From contig CAVSIX010000017.1 of the NCBI GenBank assembly GCA_963728195.1, positions 245,548 to 309,547 on the forward strand: a DNA stretch of 64,000 nt, given 5' to 3'. Below are positions 15,677-23,662 of this stretch, piece by piece. The notes under the pieces are model-generated. The model saw nothing but the letters and a program-made list of their open reading frames with translations, was not told where the DNA came from and searched no databases. How positions within the stretch are numbered: position 1 is the first letter of the stretch; every line of letters starts with the position of its first letter. The translations under genes and the position numbers were made by a program. Source of the DNA: Sva-07 sp963728195. Lineage in GTDB: Bacteria; Actinomycetota; Acidimicrobiia; Acidimicrobiales; Ilumatobacteraceae.

Positions 15677-17128
15677 TCAGCGGGTGGACCACCACTCGTC
15701 GAGGCGGCGGCGGATCTCGTCGTCGCCGAGCACTCCCTCGTCGAGGCGGATGTCCATCAGGAACTTCATCGCCTCGCCGACCTCGCGCCCCGGTCCGATC
15801 CCGAGGTGCCGCATCACGGCGTTGCCGTCGAGTTCGGGGCGCAGCGATGCCAGTTCCTCGGCGGCCGCCAGTTCGTCGATGCGCTCCTCCAATTCGTCCA
15901 TCCGCTTCGACAGTCGAGCGGCCTTCTTCTCGTTGCGCGTCGTGCAGTCGCAACGCGTGAGCACGTTGAGCTCCGCCAACAGGTCACCGGCGTCGCGCAC
16001 GTATCGACGCACCGCCGAGTCGGACCACCCCATCGAATAGGTGTGGAAGCGCAGGTGCAGCGCCACCAGTTCGGTCACCGCCGCCACGTCGTCGTTCGAG
16101 TACCGCAGGGCGTTCATACGCTTGCGGGTCATCCGTGCGCCGACGGCATCGTGATGGTGGAACGTCGTGCCCTTGCCCTCGAGGTAACCGCGCGTACGGG
16201 GCTTGCCGACGTCGTGGAAGAGGGCGGCCAACCTGGTACGTCGGAAGTCGAACGACGGCCGCTCACCGGCCGCGATCGCAGGGTGTTCGTGCGGTGGCCG
16301 GACGTTCTCGACCACGGCGATCGTGTGCGTCAGGACGTCCTTGTGCCGGTGGATCGGATCGTGTTCGAGACGCATGTCGGGCAGCTCGGGCAGGAACTGA
16401 TCGGCTAGTCCGGTGTCGACGAGGAACGACAGTCCCGCCGCCGGATGGTCGGCGACGAGCAGCTTGTCGAGCTCGTCACGGATGCGTTCGGGCGAAACGA
16501 TCTCGAGTCGCGGCGCCATCGCCCGGACTGCGTCCAGCAGTCCAGGCGTGGGAACGAGCTGGTAGCCGGCGATGAACCGGGCCGCCCGCAGCATGCGCAG
16601 CGGGTCGTCACTGAAACTGATCTCCGGACCGATCGGCGTGCGCAACACCCGGGTGGCAAGATCGACGGCCCCGTCGAACGGGTCGATCAGTGCCGGCGTG
16701 CCGGCATCGCCGGTCAACTCCAGCGCCATCGCGTTCACGGTGAAGTCGCGCCGCGACAGGTCGGCCTCGATCTCGTCGGCGAACACGACGTGCGGCTTTC
16801 GCGAGTCGTCGGTGTAGGCCTCGGCGCGGAACGTCGTGATCTCGTAGATCCGTTCGAAACCGGTGGCGGCATCGCGCACCTGTGCACCGATCGTGCCGAA
16901 CCGCTCGCCCTGGGTCCAGATCGCATCGGCCCACCCCTCGAGGCAGCGCTTGATCTCCGGGGGACGCGCGTCGGTCGTCAGGTCGAGGTCGAAGTCGTCG
17001 CGTCGCTGTGACACGAACAGGTCGCGGACCGTGCCGCCGACCAGGTACAGGCGATGGCCCGCCTCCGCGAACCGCGCCGCGAGCGGCGCCAACTCGCGCA
17101 GGACGGGCGTCAGACGTTCGGGAACCAC
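15677..17128 (-). CDS. cca: CCA tRNA nucleotidyltransferase with HD domain
   Basis: This 483-residue enzyme adds or repairs the 3'-CCA of tRNAs. The class II polymerase-beta head has LVGGTVRDLF and the metal-binding DFDLDLTTDARP, then RRDFTVNAMAL. The neck reads DDPLRMLRAARFIAGY, and an HD phosphohydrolase domain carries AALFHDVGKPRTR. Length matches actinobacterial homologues. The GTG at 17128 is preferred because TAGCCT lies seven bases upstream. In mycobacteria the same gene also starts the origin-flanking block. Both tRNA genes in this window encode CCA, so repair is a likely role. Confidence 0.93.
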   Translation of the reverse strand: MVPERLTPVLRELAPLAARFAEAGHRLYLVGGTVRDLFVSQRRDDFDLDLTTDARPPEIKRCLEGWADAIWTQGERFGTIGAQVRDAATGFERIYEITTFRAEAYTDDSRKPHVVFADEIEADLSRRDFTVNAMALELTGDAGTPALIDPFDGAVDLATRVLRTPIGPEISFSDDPLRMLRAARFIAGYQLVPTPGLLDAVRAMAPRLEIVSPERIRDELDKLLVADHPAAGLSFLVDTGLADQFLPELPDMRLEHDPIHRHKDVLTHTIAVVENVRPPHEHPAIAAGERPSFDFRRTRLAALFHDVGKPRTRGYLEGKGTTFHHHDAVGARMTRKRMNALRYSNDDVAAVTELVALHLRFHTYSMGWSDSAVRRYVRDAGDLLAELNVLTRCDCTTRNEKKAARLSKRMDELEERIDELAAAEELASLRPELDGNAVMRHLGIGPGREVGEAMKFLMDIRLDEGVLGDDEIRRRLDEWWSTR

Positions 17129-17135
17129 GAGCGCA

Positions 17136-17141
17136 AGGCTA
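17136..17141 (-). promoter_or_regulatory. -10-like hexamer for cca
   Basis: TAGCCT on the minus strand, seven bases before the GTG at 17128; leaderless layout, inferred. Confidence 0.5.
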
Positions 17142-17188
17142 GGACGGCCGAGACGTGTCGTGACGGTGAGGACCCGTACGTACCGGAG

Positions 17189-17194
17189 TACGTT
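17189..17194 (+). promoter_or_regulatory. -10-like hexamer for the GNAT-DUF6049-DegV operon
   Basis: TACGTT eight bases before the GTG at 17203. It faces away from the cca promoter across a 74-base divergent region. Confidence 0.45.
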
Positions 17195-17202
17195 CGAGGA
17201 CT

Positions 17203-17928
17203 GTGAGCAGTCTGGCCGCCGCACGTCCCGCACGCGCCCGGCTGGGGCGCTGGCCGTACGACGACTCGGTGGCGCACCTCGTGCTGCTCGACCACCACAT
17301 GGTCCCCACCGCCGCCGACGTCGCCCGCTGGATCGACGAGGCAAGTGCGCAGGGAGCACGGATCCTGCGCACCGGCGCACTGTTCCCGGACTCGACCCCA
17401 CCCTTCCTCGACGCCGGGTTCCACAACGCGGACACGCTCACACTCCTGTCGAGACGCTTCGACGACGAGGTCCACGGGCCCTCCTACCGTCCCGGAGCGT
17501 TCCGGGGCGCGGTCCGGCTTCGTCGGCTGCGGCCGTCGATGCTCGGCGAGGCGGCCGACATCGATCGGCGCTCGTTCTCCACACCGTGGGCGAACGACAG
17601 CGCTGCGCTCGCCGACATCATGTCCGCGACGCCGTACCACCGATCGCGCAGCGTGCACTGCGACGGTCGCATGGTGGCCTTCTCGATCAGCGGACGCGCC
17701 GACCGGTCCGGCTACGTCCAACGGCTCGCCGTCGACCCCAGTGCGCGGCGACACGGCTTCGCCCGCCTGCTGCTCGACGACGCGCTGCACTGGATGCGGC
17801 GGCGCAACGTCGCAGAGGCGATGGTCAACACCGCCGCCGACAATCGCAACGCGCTCTCGTTGTACGAATCGGCCGGGTTCGAGAGCCGGGTGGGATCGTT
17901 GTCGATCCTCGAACGAGCGCTGCGATGA
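17203..17928 (+). CDS. GNAT-family N-acetyltransferase
   Basis: A 241-residue protein whose C-terminal 130 residues form a GNAT fold. The acetyl-CoA motif A is visible in VQRLAVDPSARRHGFARLLL near 168-187, followed by NTAADNRNALSLYESAGFES, the usual final strand-helix. The N-terminal 100 residues are less conserved. The substrate is unknown. It is the first gene of a coupled series: its TGA overlaps the DUF6049 ATG (ATGA). Its location next to cca recalls the conserved origin-flanking order, where mycobacteria have a Nudix gene instead (from memory). Confidence 0.8.
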   Translation: MSSLAAARPARARLGRWPYDDSVAHLVLLDHHMVPTAADVARWIDEASAQGARILRTGALFPDSTPPFLDAGFHNADTLTLLSRRFDDEVHGPSYRPGAFRGAVRLRRLRPSMLGEAADIDRRSFSTPWANDSAALADIMSATPYHRSRSVHCDGRMVAFSISGRADRSGYVQRLAVDPSARRHGFARLLLDDALHWMRRRNVAEAMVNTAADNRNALSLYESAGFESRVGSLSILERALR

Positions 17929-20180
17929 CCGACCGTCGCGCCCGGCGGTGGCGATGGATGCTGCCCGTTGCCGTCGTGCTCGCGGCCGCTCCTGTCACGA
18001 CGTCGGCCCGAACGACGACGTCATCGACGTCGACGACGCGGCCCGCACAATCGGCATCGGTTGCACAGCTCGAACTCGTCGAGCAACAGTTCGCCACCGA
18101 TCCCAACGGCGACATCCGCCTGCGCTACGTCCTCACCGGACTCACCGGCGACCCACTCCAGCTGGTGCCGCCACCACCGGCCCCGGCCGTCATCGAGCCA
18201 CCGGTTGCCGATCCGGCGGCACCTCCCGTGACAGAGCCCGCCGCACCGGTCGAGCCGGTGTCCGAGCCCGCACCGCCGGCGCTCACGATCGAGGTCACGA
18301 ACTACCGCCCGCTGACCGATCCCGACGACGTCGCTGCCGTGGTGGGGAGCAGCGTCGATCCCGATGCGTTCACCGACGTCGTCGACGGGGTGGCGATCGA
18401 TGCCCGGCCGCTGCTGTCGCGCAACGACGACGGCACGGTCGATCTGACCCTCGACATCGGCACCGACGTCGCCGACAGCGTCGAGACCCGGCTGAAGATG
18501 GAGCGTCCGGGCCTCTACCCGCTGCGGATCCAGCTCCTGCTCGGAGAGCCCGACGCCAACGACGTCGTCGCGACCGCCGGCACCGTCGTGCAGCGTCTGG
18601 CGGGTGCACTCGACTCCGACGTCGCGGTCGCTCCACCGATCGATCTGTCGGTGGTCACCGTCACGCCGAGCCCACCACCGGGCGCCGACGCCGAGACGCT
18701 CGAACCCTTTCGGGAACGGCTCGACCGCGGCATCGAGCTCGCGGCCACCGTCGATGCGCCGGTGACACTCGAGGTTCCACCCCCACTGCTCGCCGAGATG
18801 GCGGCGACGCCCGAGGGTGCGGATCGACTGGCGACGGCGCTCGTCGACGACGAGCTCGTCGCACTGCCGATCGTGCCGCTCGACGTGTCGTCCGCGGTCG
18901 CCGCCGGTCGGGCCGAGTCGTACACGCGTCTCGTGGCGGCGGGCGAGGAGCTGCTGACCGAAGCGGTTCCGACGACGCCGTCGCGACGTGACGTCTGGAT
19001 CACCACCGACCCACTGAGCGCCGGTGGCGCCCAGCACCTGCGCGACCTCGGCACACGCTTCGTCGTGATCCCAGCCGAGCTGTACGCGGCGTCGATCAGC
19101 GACGACCTGCCGGCGAGCGACCGGTTCGTCCAAGCGGAACTGCCCGACGGTGGCACCCTGCCGTTCCTGGTCGTCGGTCCGCTCGCCCGCCAGCTGACAC
19201 CGTCGGCCGCCGACCGCATCCTGAGCCGGTCGACGGCGACCGAGTGGGGCGTGGCGACATTCGCCGAGATGCTCGTGGAACAGGCCGACGACGATGCCGA
19301 GGCGTCGTCGGGGCTCGCACGGCCCCCGGCCCCGCCGCGCCGCAGCAGGATCCTCACGACGCCCGACCTGGCAAGTCCCGACGTCCGGCTGCTGCAGGCG
19401 CTGACCGAGCTGGCCTCGACGACGCCGGCGGTCCGGTTCACGCCCGCCTCGGCGTTGACCGGCGTCACCGACGTGGCCCTCGACGACGGCGATCCGGTGA
19501 CGATCCGCCTGCCCGAGATCGCTGGACCGTCGCTCGCAGCACGCATCGAACTGCTCGACCGCACGTCGCTCGACCTGGCCGGCGCCGCATCGATGCTGCC
19601 CGACGACGACCCGCGTCCCATCCAGTGGTCGAAGCAGCTCGACACGTTGATCTCGACCGGTTACACCGACGCCGAGGTGGAAGAGGCGGCGGCGGCGCTG
19701 ACCGCACAGGCCGACGCACTGGAAGGCGCCGTCGAGCTCCCCGAGCCGTTCACGTTCACGCTCACGGGGCGCGCCGGCACGATCGAGGTCCGGATCGCCA
19801 ACACGCTGGACGAGCCTCTCGACGTGGTCGTCGCACTCGATTCGACGAAGATCACGTTCCCCGACGGAGACCGACGCGTGACGTTGCGACCACTCGACGA
19901 GACCAGCGTGATCGTGCCCGTCGAAGCGGAGGCCAACGGGACGTCGTCGATCAACCTGGTCGTGGCCACACCGTCGGGCGAACCGCTCGGCGAGCCGGTC
20001 ACGTTGACGGCGCGGGTGACCGCACTCACGGGGCTCGGCCAGGTCCTGACCGGCGGCTTCGTCCTGGTACTGCTCACCTGGTGGTTCACACACTGGCGCA
20101 ACCGCCGCCGCGCCGCACTGGTCGGCGACGGACGAGAACGTCACCCCAGTGCCGGCAAAGTAGAGTCCGGTGCCCTGTGA
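17925..20180 (+). CDS. DUF6049 family secreted, membrane-anchored protein
   Basis: A 751-residue envelope protein of unknown function, equivalent by position and layout to mycobacterial Rv3909. It has an N-terminal signal-like segment (WRWMLPVAVVLAAAPVTTSA), a Pro-rich linker near residues 80-120, a long extracytoplasmic region, and one C-terminal transmembrane helix (VLTGGFVLVLLTWWF) with a basic cytoplasmic tail. The ATG overlaps the GNAT stop and its own stop overlaps the DegV start (GTGA). A cell-envelope role is inferred only from topology and from neighbours that act on peptidoglycan in related genomes. Confidence 0.78.
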   Translation: MTDRRARRWRWMLPVAVVLAAAPVTTSARTTTSSTSTTRPAQSASVAQLELVEQQFATDPNGDIRLRYVLTGLTGDPLQLVPPPPAPAVIEPPVADPAAPPVTEPAAPVEPVSEPAPPALTIEVTNYRPLTDPDDVAAVVGSSVDPDAFTDVVDGVAIDARPLLSRNDDGTVDLTLDIGTDVADSVETRLKMERPGLYPLRIQLLLGEPDANDVVATAGTVVQRLAGALDSDVAVAPPIDLSVVTVTPSPPPGADAETLEPFRERLDRGIELAATVDAPVTLEVPPPLLAEMAATPEGADRLATALVDDELVALPIVPLDVSSAVAAGRAESYTRLVAAGEELLTEAVPTTPSRRDVWITTDPLSAGGAQHLRDLGTRFVVIPAELYAASISDDLPASDRFVQAELPDGGTLPFLVVGPLARQLTPSAADRILSRSTATEWGVATFAEMLVEQADDDAEASSGLARPPAPPRRSRILTTPDLASPDVRLLQALTELASTTPAVRFTPASALTGVTDVALDDGDPVTIRLPEIAGPSLAARIELLDRTSLDLAGAASMLPDDDPRPIQWSKQLDTLISTGYTDAEVEEAAAALTAQADALEGAVELPEPFTFTLTGRAGTIEVRIANTLDEPLDVVVALDSTKITFPDGDRRVTLRPLDETSVIVPVEAEANGTSSINLVVATPSGEPLGEPVTLTARVTALTGLGQVLTGGFVLVLLTWWFTHWRNRRRAALVGDGRERHPSAGKVESGAL

Positions 20181-21085
20181 GTGACTCGACGAACACCGCC
20201 TCCGACGCATCCGCTGCCACTGACCCGACCGGCACCGTGCACGTCGTCACCGACAGCTCGTGCGACCTGCCGGCCGACATCGCCGACGAGCTCGGCATCA
20301 GCATCGTGCCGCTCACGATCCGCTTCGGCGACGACGAGTTCGTCGACCGCGAGGAACTGTCGACCGCTGAGTTCTGGACCCGCTGCGTCAACTCCGACAC
20401 CCTGCCGGAGACTGCAGCACCAGCGCCGGGACAGTTCGAGCAGACCTACCGGACGGCGGCCTCCGAGGGTGCCACCGCGGTCATCGTGATCTCGCTGTCG
20501 TCGGCGCTGTCGGCGACGATGCAGTCGGCGCAGCTCGCGGCGCGCACCATCGCCGACGACCCCGACGTCGACCTCGACGTGCGCGTGATCGACAGCCGCA
20601 CGCTCACGATGGGACTCGGCACGATCGTGTTGGCCTGCGCTCGGGCGGCTCGAGACGGCGCCGGCATCGACGAGGTGGAGGCGCTCGCCCACGACCTCGT
20701 CGAGCGGACCCGGGTGTTCGGCGCACTCGACACCCTCGAGAACCTGAAGAAGGGCGGCCGTATCGGCAATGCCAAGGCGCTGCTCGCCACGGCACTGTCG
20801 ATCAAGCCGATCATCGAGGTGACCGGTGGGGTCGTCGAGCAGGCCGGCAAACAACGGACCCGCTCGAAGGCGCTCGCCCACCTCGTCGAGAAGGTCCAGA
20901 GTTACCAGGGCAACATCGAGAACCTGGCGGTGCTCCACGCCGACTGCAGCGACGTCGACCTCTTCGTCGAGATGCTCGCTCCGTACCATTCCGGCGACAT
21001 CGTCGTCGGCGAGATCGGACCCGTGATCGGGACCCATGGCGGTCGTGGCACGATCGGCGTCGCCTTCCAGGTCACCACCCCCTGA
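20177..21085 (+). CDS. DegV family fatty-acid-binding protein
   Basis: A 302-residue DegV-domain protein. The N-terminal domain has VHVVTDSSCDLPADIADE and VPLTIRFGDDEF. The middle has ETAAPAPGQFEQTYR, the region that contacts the lipid head group, then VIVISLSSALSATMQSA. The C-terminal half has LENLKKGGRIGNAKAL and GPVIGTHGGRGTIGVAF. Members bind one fatty acid and in Firmicutes deliver it to fatty-acid kinase. No FakA-like kinase gene is visible in the window. The GTG at 20177 overlaps the DUF6049 stop by four bases, so it is cotranslated with that envelope gene. Confidence 0.88.
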   Translation: MSDSTNTASDASAATDPTGTVHVVTDSSCDLPADIADELGISIVPLTIRFGDDEFVDREELSTAEFWTRCVNSDTLPETAAPAPGQFEQTYRTAASEGATAVIVISLSSALSATMQSAQLAARTIADDPDVDLDVRVIDSRTLTMGLGTIVLACARAARDGAGIDEVEALAHDLVERTRVFGALDTLENLKKGGRIGNAKALLATALSIKPIIEVTGGVVEQAGKQRTRSKALAHLVEKVQSYQGNIENLAVLHADCSDVDLFVEMLAPYHSGDIVVGEIGPVIGTHGGRGTIGVAFQVTTP

Positions 21086-21159
21086 CTCGCGGTCGATGCG
21101 GCGATGAGGGCGGATTGACGGCCTCTCGCCGCCCGCCACAGCTAGCTTCGTCGTCAGTC

Positions 21160-22203
21160 ATGTCCGCTGCGGCTCCGCCTCCCACTCCCACCGTCATCGC
21201 GCAGCGGTACGAGCTGCAGCGCATGCTCGCGCAGGGCGGCATGGCCGAGGTGTGGTTGGCCGTCGATCTCACACTCGACCGAAAAGTGGCGGTGAAATGG
21301 CTCAAACCGTCGCTCGCCACCGACGCGGTGGTCGCCGAGCGGTTCCGACGCGAAGCGATCGCAGCGGCGAGCCTCAACCATCCGAACATCGTCGCCGTCC
21401 ACGACGTGTTCGAGCAGGACGGCCGACAAGCCGTCGTGATGCAGCTCGTCGAGGGCAAGAGCCTTCGCCAGGTGCTCGACACCCAGAAGCGGCTGAGCCC
21501 CGAGCTGACCTGCCACATCGGCACGTGCGTTGCCGCCGCCCTCGACCATGCGCACACGGCCGGGTTCGTCCACCGTGACGTCAAACCCGGGAACATCATG
21601 ATGACGTCCGACGGCCGCGTCCTGCTGACCGACTTCGGCATCGCCAAGGGACTCCAGTCGGCGGAGACCGACCTCACCAGCGACAACATCATGATGGGGA
21701 CGGCGAAGTACCTGTCGCCGGAGCAGGTCCGCGGCAAGAAGCTCGACGGCCGCGCCGATCTCTACTCGCTCGGCCTCGTGTTGTACGAGTGCCTCGCCGG
21801 GCGTGTCCCGTTCCTCGGCGAGACCGACGCCGACACCGCCCTGGCTCGCCTCCAGCGCGATCCCACCGACCTCACACGGCTGCGTGCCACCCTGCCGACG
21901 AAGCTGGTCGTGGCGATCCATCAGCTCCTCGCCCGCAATCCGGCGCAGCGCCCGGCGACCGGCGCCGACCTGGTGTCGACGCTGCGCGACGCTGCCAAGG
22001 AAGGCCCGCCGACGATCGACCCCACGCCGTACGAACATTCGCCGGTCAGCCCGTTCGGCGGTCGTCGACTGCGCCGGGCACCGTCGGACATTGCGGGGCG
22101 AGCCGGCGATCGCGCGCGGGCCACCCGCCCCTCCGACACGGTGGAGACACCATCCGATCCCCCCCGTCACCGCGTTTCCGGCGACCGGAGCGATTCCCGG
22201 TGA
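21160..22203 (+). CDS. Ser/Thr protein kinase, cytoplasmic half (probable broken gene)
   Basis: A 347-residue PknB-type kinase with a complete catalytic set: LAQGGMAEVW glycine loop (23-32), Lys46 in VAVKWLK, Glu65, HRDVKPGN (138-145), DFG (158-160) and LSPEQ (185-189). The domain ends near residue 276. The frame then runs through a Pro/Arg-rich juxtamembrane stretch to a stop at 22203 without reaching a membrane segment. The expected TM and extracellular part lies in the next frame. A run of seven C at 22159-22165 is where the frame changes; six C would give one 596-residue protein to 22951. ATG at 21160 was chosen; TAGCTT at 21143-21148 is a weak -10 candidate. Confidence 0.85.
   Translation: MSAAAPPPTPTVIAQRYELQRMLAQGGMAEVWLAVDLTLDRKVAVKWLKPSLATDAVVAERFRREAIAAASLNHPNIVAVHDVFEQDGRQAVVMQLVEGKSLRQVLDTQKRLSPELTCHIGTCVAAALDHAHTAGFVHRDVKPGNIMMTSDGRVLLTDFGIAKGLQSAETDLTSDNIMMGTAKYLSPEQVRGKKLDGRADLYSLGLVLYECLAGRVPFLGETDADTALARLQRDPTDLTRLRATLPTKLVVAIHQLLARNPAQRPATGADLVSTLRDAAKEGPPTIDPTPYEHSPVSPFGGRRLRRAPSDIAGRAGDRARATRPSDTVETPSDPPRHRVSGDRSDSR
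22159..22165 (+). other. C7 homopolymer at the kinase frame break
   Basis: Seven consecutive C. Skipping one C joins the kinase frame (ending SDPP) to the frame that continues VTAFPATGAIPGEV and leads into the transmembrane helix. It could be a sequencing or assembly indel, a phase-variable tract, or a slippage site. Confidence 0.75.
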
Positions 22204-22204
22204 G

Positions 22205-22951
22205 GTGGCGCACGTCGCGGCGTCGCCCACACGCACGGCCTCGACGGCCGGCGGCGATCGTGACCCCACGCCGGCAGGTGTCGCGCTTCGTGGCAAGCCC
22301 GCCAAGGGGCTCACACAGGAATGGCGACCGGCGTTCACCGTCGTCGCCCTCCTCCTGGTGGCCGGCCTCGTCGTCGGCATGCTGCTGTGGACCACCATGA
22401 GCTTCGGCGGAGGCGACCCGGTCACGTCGACGACCGCCCTGCCCGAGACCCAGCCGAGCGAACCCGCCGCCGATGGCGCCGTCGCCGCGACGGCGGCGAC
22501 CATCGCCACGGTCACCGCGTACGACCCCGGCGGCGACGGGACGGAGAACGACGGTGACGCAGTGCTCTCGCTCGCCGACGGCAACCCGGCCACCTCGTGG
22601 CCGACGTTCTGCTACTCATCGCGCTACATGGGCGGCAAACAGGGAGTCGGGCTGGTCGTCACCTTCGACGCCCCGTCGCAGCAGGCGGTGACCGTCGACG
22701 TGCAGACCGGGCCCTACCAGGTCGACTTCTACGCCTCGGACGCCGACGCGATTCCCGCCTCGTTCGAGGCGTGGGGCGCACCGCTCGGCTCCACCGCCTT
22801 CGCCGACGATCCCGAGACCGTGGTGTCTCCGGTGCCGCCGGCGCCGGCGCGACACCTGCTGATCCTGCTCAAGGAGATCGGCCGCGACGGCACATGCAGC
22901 GACGCAAACCCCTACCGGGGGCGTCTCGGCGAGATCGCCGTCGCCGGCTGA
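22205..22951 (+). CDS. Transmembrane and discoidin-like extracellular half of the kinase
   Basis: A 248-codon frame that starts, if separate, at GTG 22205 immediately after the kinase stop. It has one TM helix (FTVVALLLVAGLVVGMLLW, about 43-61), a Thr/Ala/Pro linker, then an extracellular beta-rich domain with NDGDAVLSLADGNPATSW, LVVTFDAP and SFEAWGAPLG, resembling the discoidin/NedA-type carbohydrate-binding fold. In mycobacteria a pseudokinase-TM-discoidin module is fused to MurJ. No strong ribosome-binding site precedes the GTG, and the frame is open back to about 21803, so it is most likely the C-terminal part of the upstream kinase gene separated by the C7 frameshift. Confidence 0.65.
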   Translation: MAHVAASPTRTASTAGGDRDPTPAGVALRGKPAKGLTQEWRPAFTVVALLLVAGLVVGMLLWTTMSFGGGDPVTSTTALPETQPSEPAADGAVAATAATIATVTAYDPGGDGTENDGDAVLSLADGNPATSWPTFCYSSRYMGGKQGVGLVVTFDAPSQQAVTVDVQTGPYQVDFYASDADAIPASFEAWGAPLGSTAFADDPETVVSPVPPAPARHLLILLKEIGRDGTCSDANPYRGRLGEIAVAG

Positions 22952-23038
22952 CACGGCGCCGGCGACCGGAGGTCGGTGACCGCCCGGCGGTGAACGGCGG
23001 CCCTGGCGGACATCCTGCGGCGCACGAGCCGCATTCGT

Positions 23039-23044
23039 TACGCT
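23039..23044 (+). promoter_or_regulatory. -10-like hexamer upstream of sigM
   Basis: TACGCT. By the spacing seen at other genes here the transcript would start at about 23051, which is an in-frame ATT codon of the sigma factor. This raises a possible AUU start. Confidence 0.4.
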
Positions 23045-23077
23045 CGCATCATTCCTCGCCACCTCGATGACGCTGCC

Positions 23078-23662
23078 TTGGTCGCCGCCGCGCAGGGCGG
23101 CGACAGGTTCGCGCTCGACCAGCTGTTGCGACGCCACTACGACCGGATCCACGCCGTGTGCCGACGGGTGGCGGGCAGTACACGAGACGCCGACGATGCC
23201 TGCCAGGAAGCGCTGATCAAGATCGTTCGCAGCCTGCCGCGATTCGACGGGCGCTCGTCGTTCGGCACGTGGGCGTATCGCATCGCCACCAACGCATCGC
23301 TCGACGAGTTGCGCAAACGCCAACGGCGGCCGGCCCTGCACGCCGTGGGAGAGCAGGACCGACCCGAGATCGTCGACCCGACGGCCGATCGATATGCGGG
23401 CTCGTTCCCCGACCGACTCCTCCTCGACGAGGCGCTCGACCGCCTTCCCGAGGACCTCCGGGTCGTCGTCGTCCTGCGCGACGTCGCCGACTTCGACTAC
23501 GCCGAGATCGCCGAGACGCTCGACATCCCCGTGGGCACGGTGAAGTCCCGCATTTCCCGCGGGCGCGCTGCGTTGGCCACGGACCTACGCCTCGACGTCG
23601 ACCGGACGCAAGATCGACGGAACCGACACGACCCTGACGAACGTCCAATCGATCCGACATGA
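23078..23662 (+). CDS. sigM: ECF-type RNA polymerase sigma factor, SigM-like
   Basis: A 194-residue ECF sigma factor. Region 2 shows ALDQLLRRHYDRIHAVCRR, DADDACQEALIKIVRSLPRF and the -10-reading RIATNASLDELRKR. Region 4 shows EALDRLPEDLRVVVVLRDV, DFDYAEIAETLDIPVGTVKSRISRGR. Placement next to an anti-sigma gene, trxB and trxA matches mycobacterial sigM. No ATG or GTG exists in frame after the stop at 22991; TTG at 23078 is the first conventional start. However, the upstream codons (IIPRHLDDAAL) read like a normal ECF N-terminus, so an AUU at 23051 is possible. Confidence 0.88.
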   Translation: MVAAAQGGDRFALDQLLRRHYDRIHAVCRRVAGSTRDADDACQEALIKIVRSLPRFDGRSSFGTWAYRIATNASLDELRKRQRRPALHAVGEQDRPEIVDPTADRYAGSFPDRLLLDEALDRLPEDLRVVVVLRDVADFDYAEIAETLDIPVGTVKSRISRGRAALATDLRLDVDRTQDRRNRHDPDERPIDPT

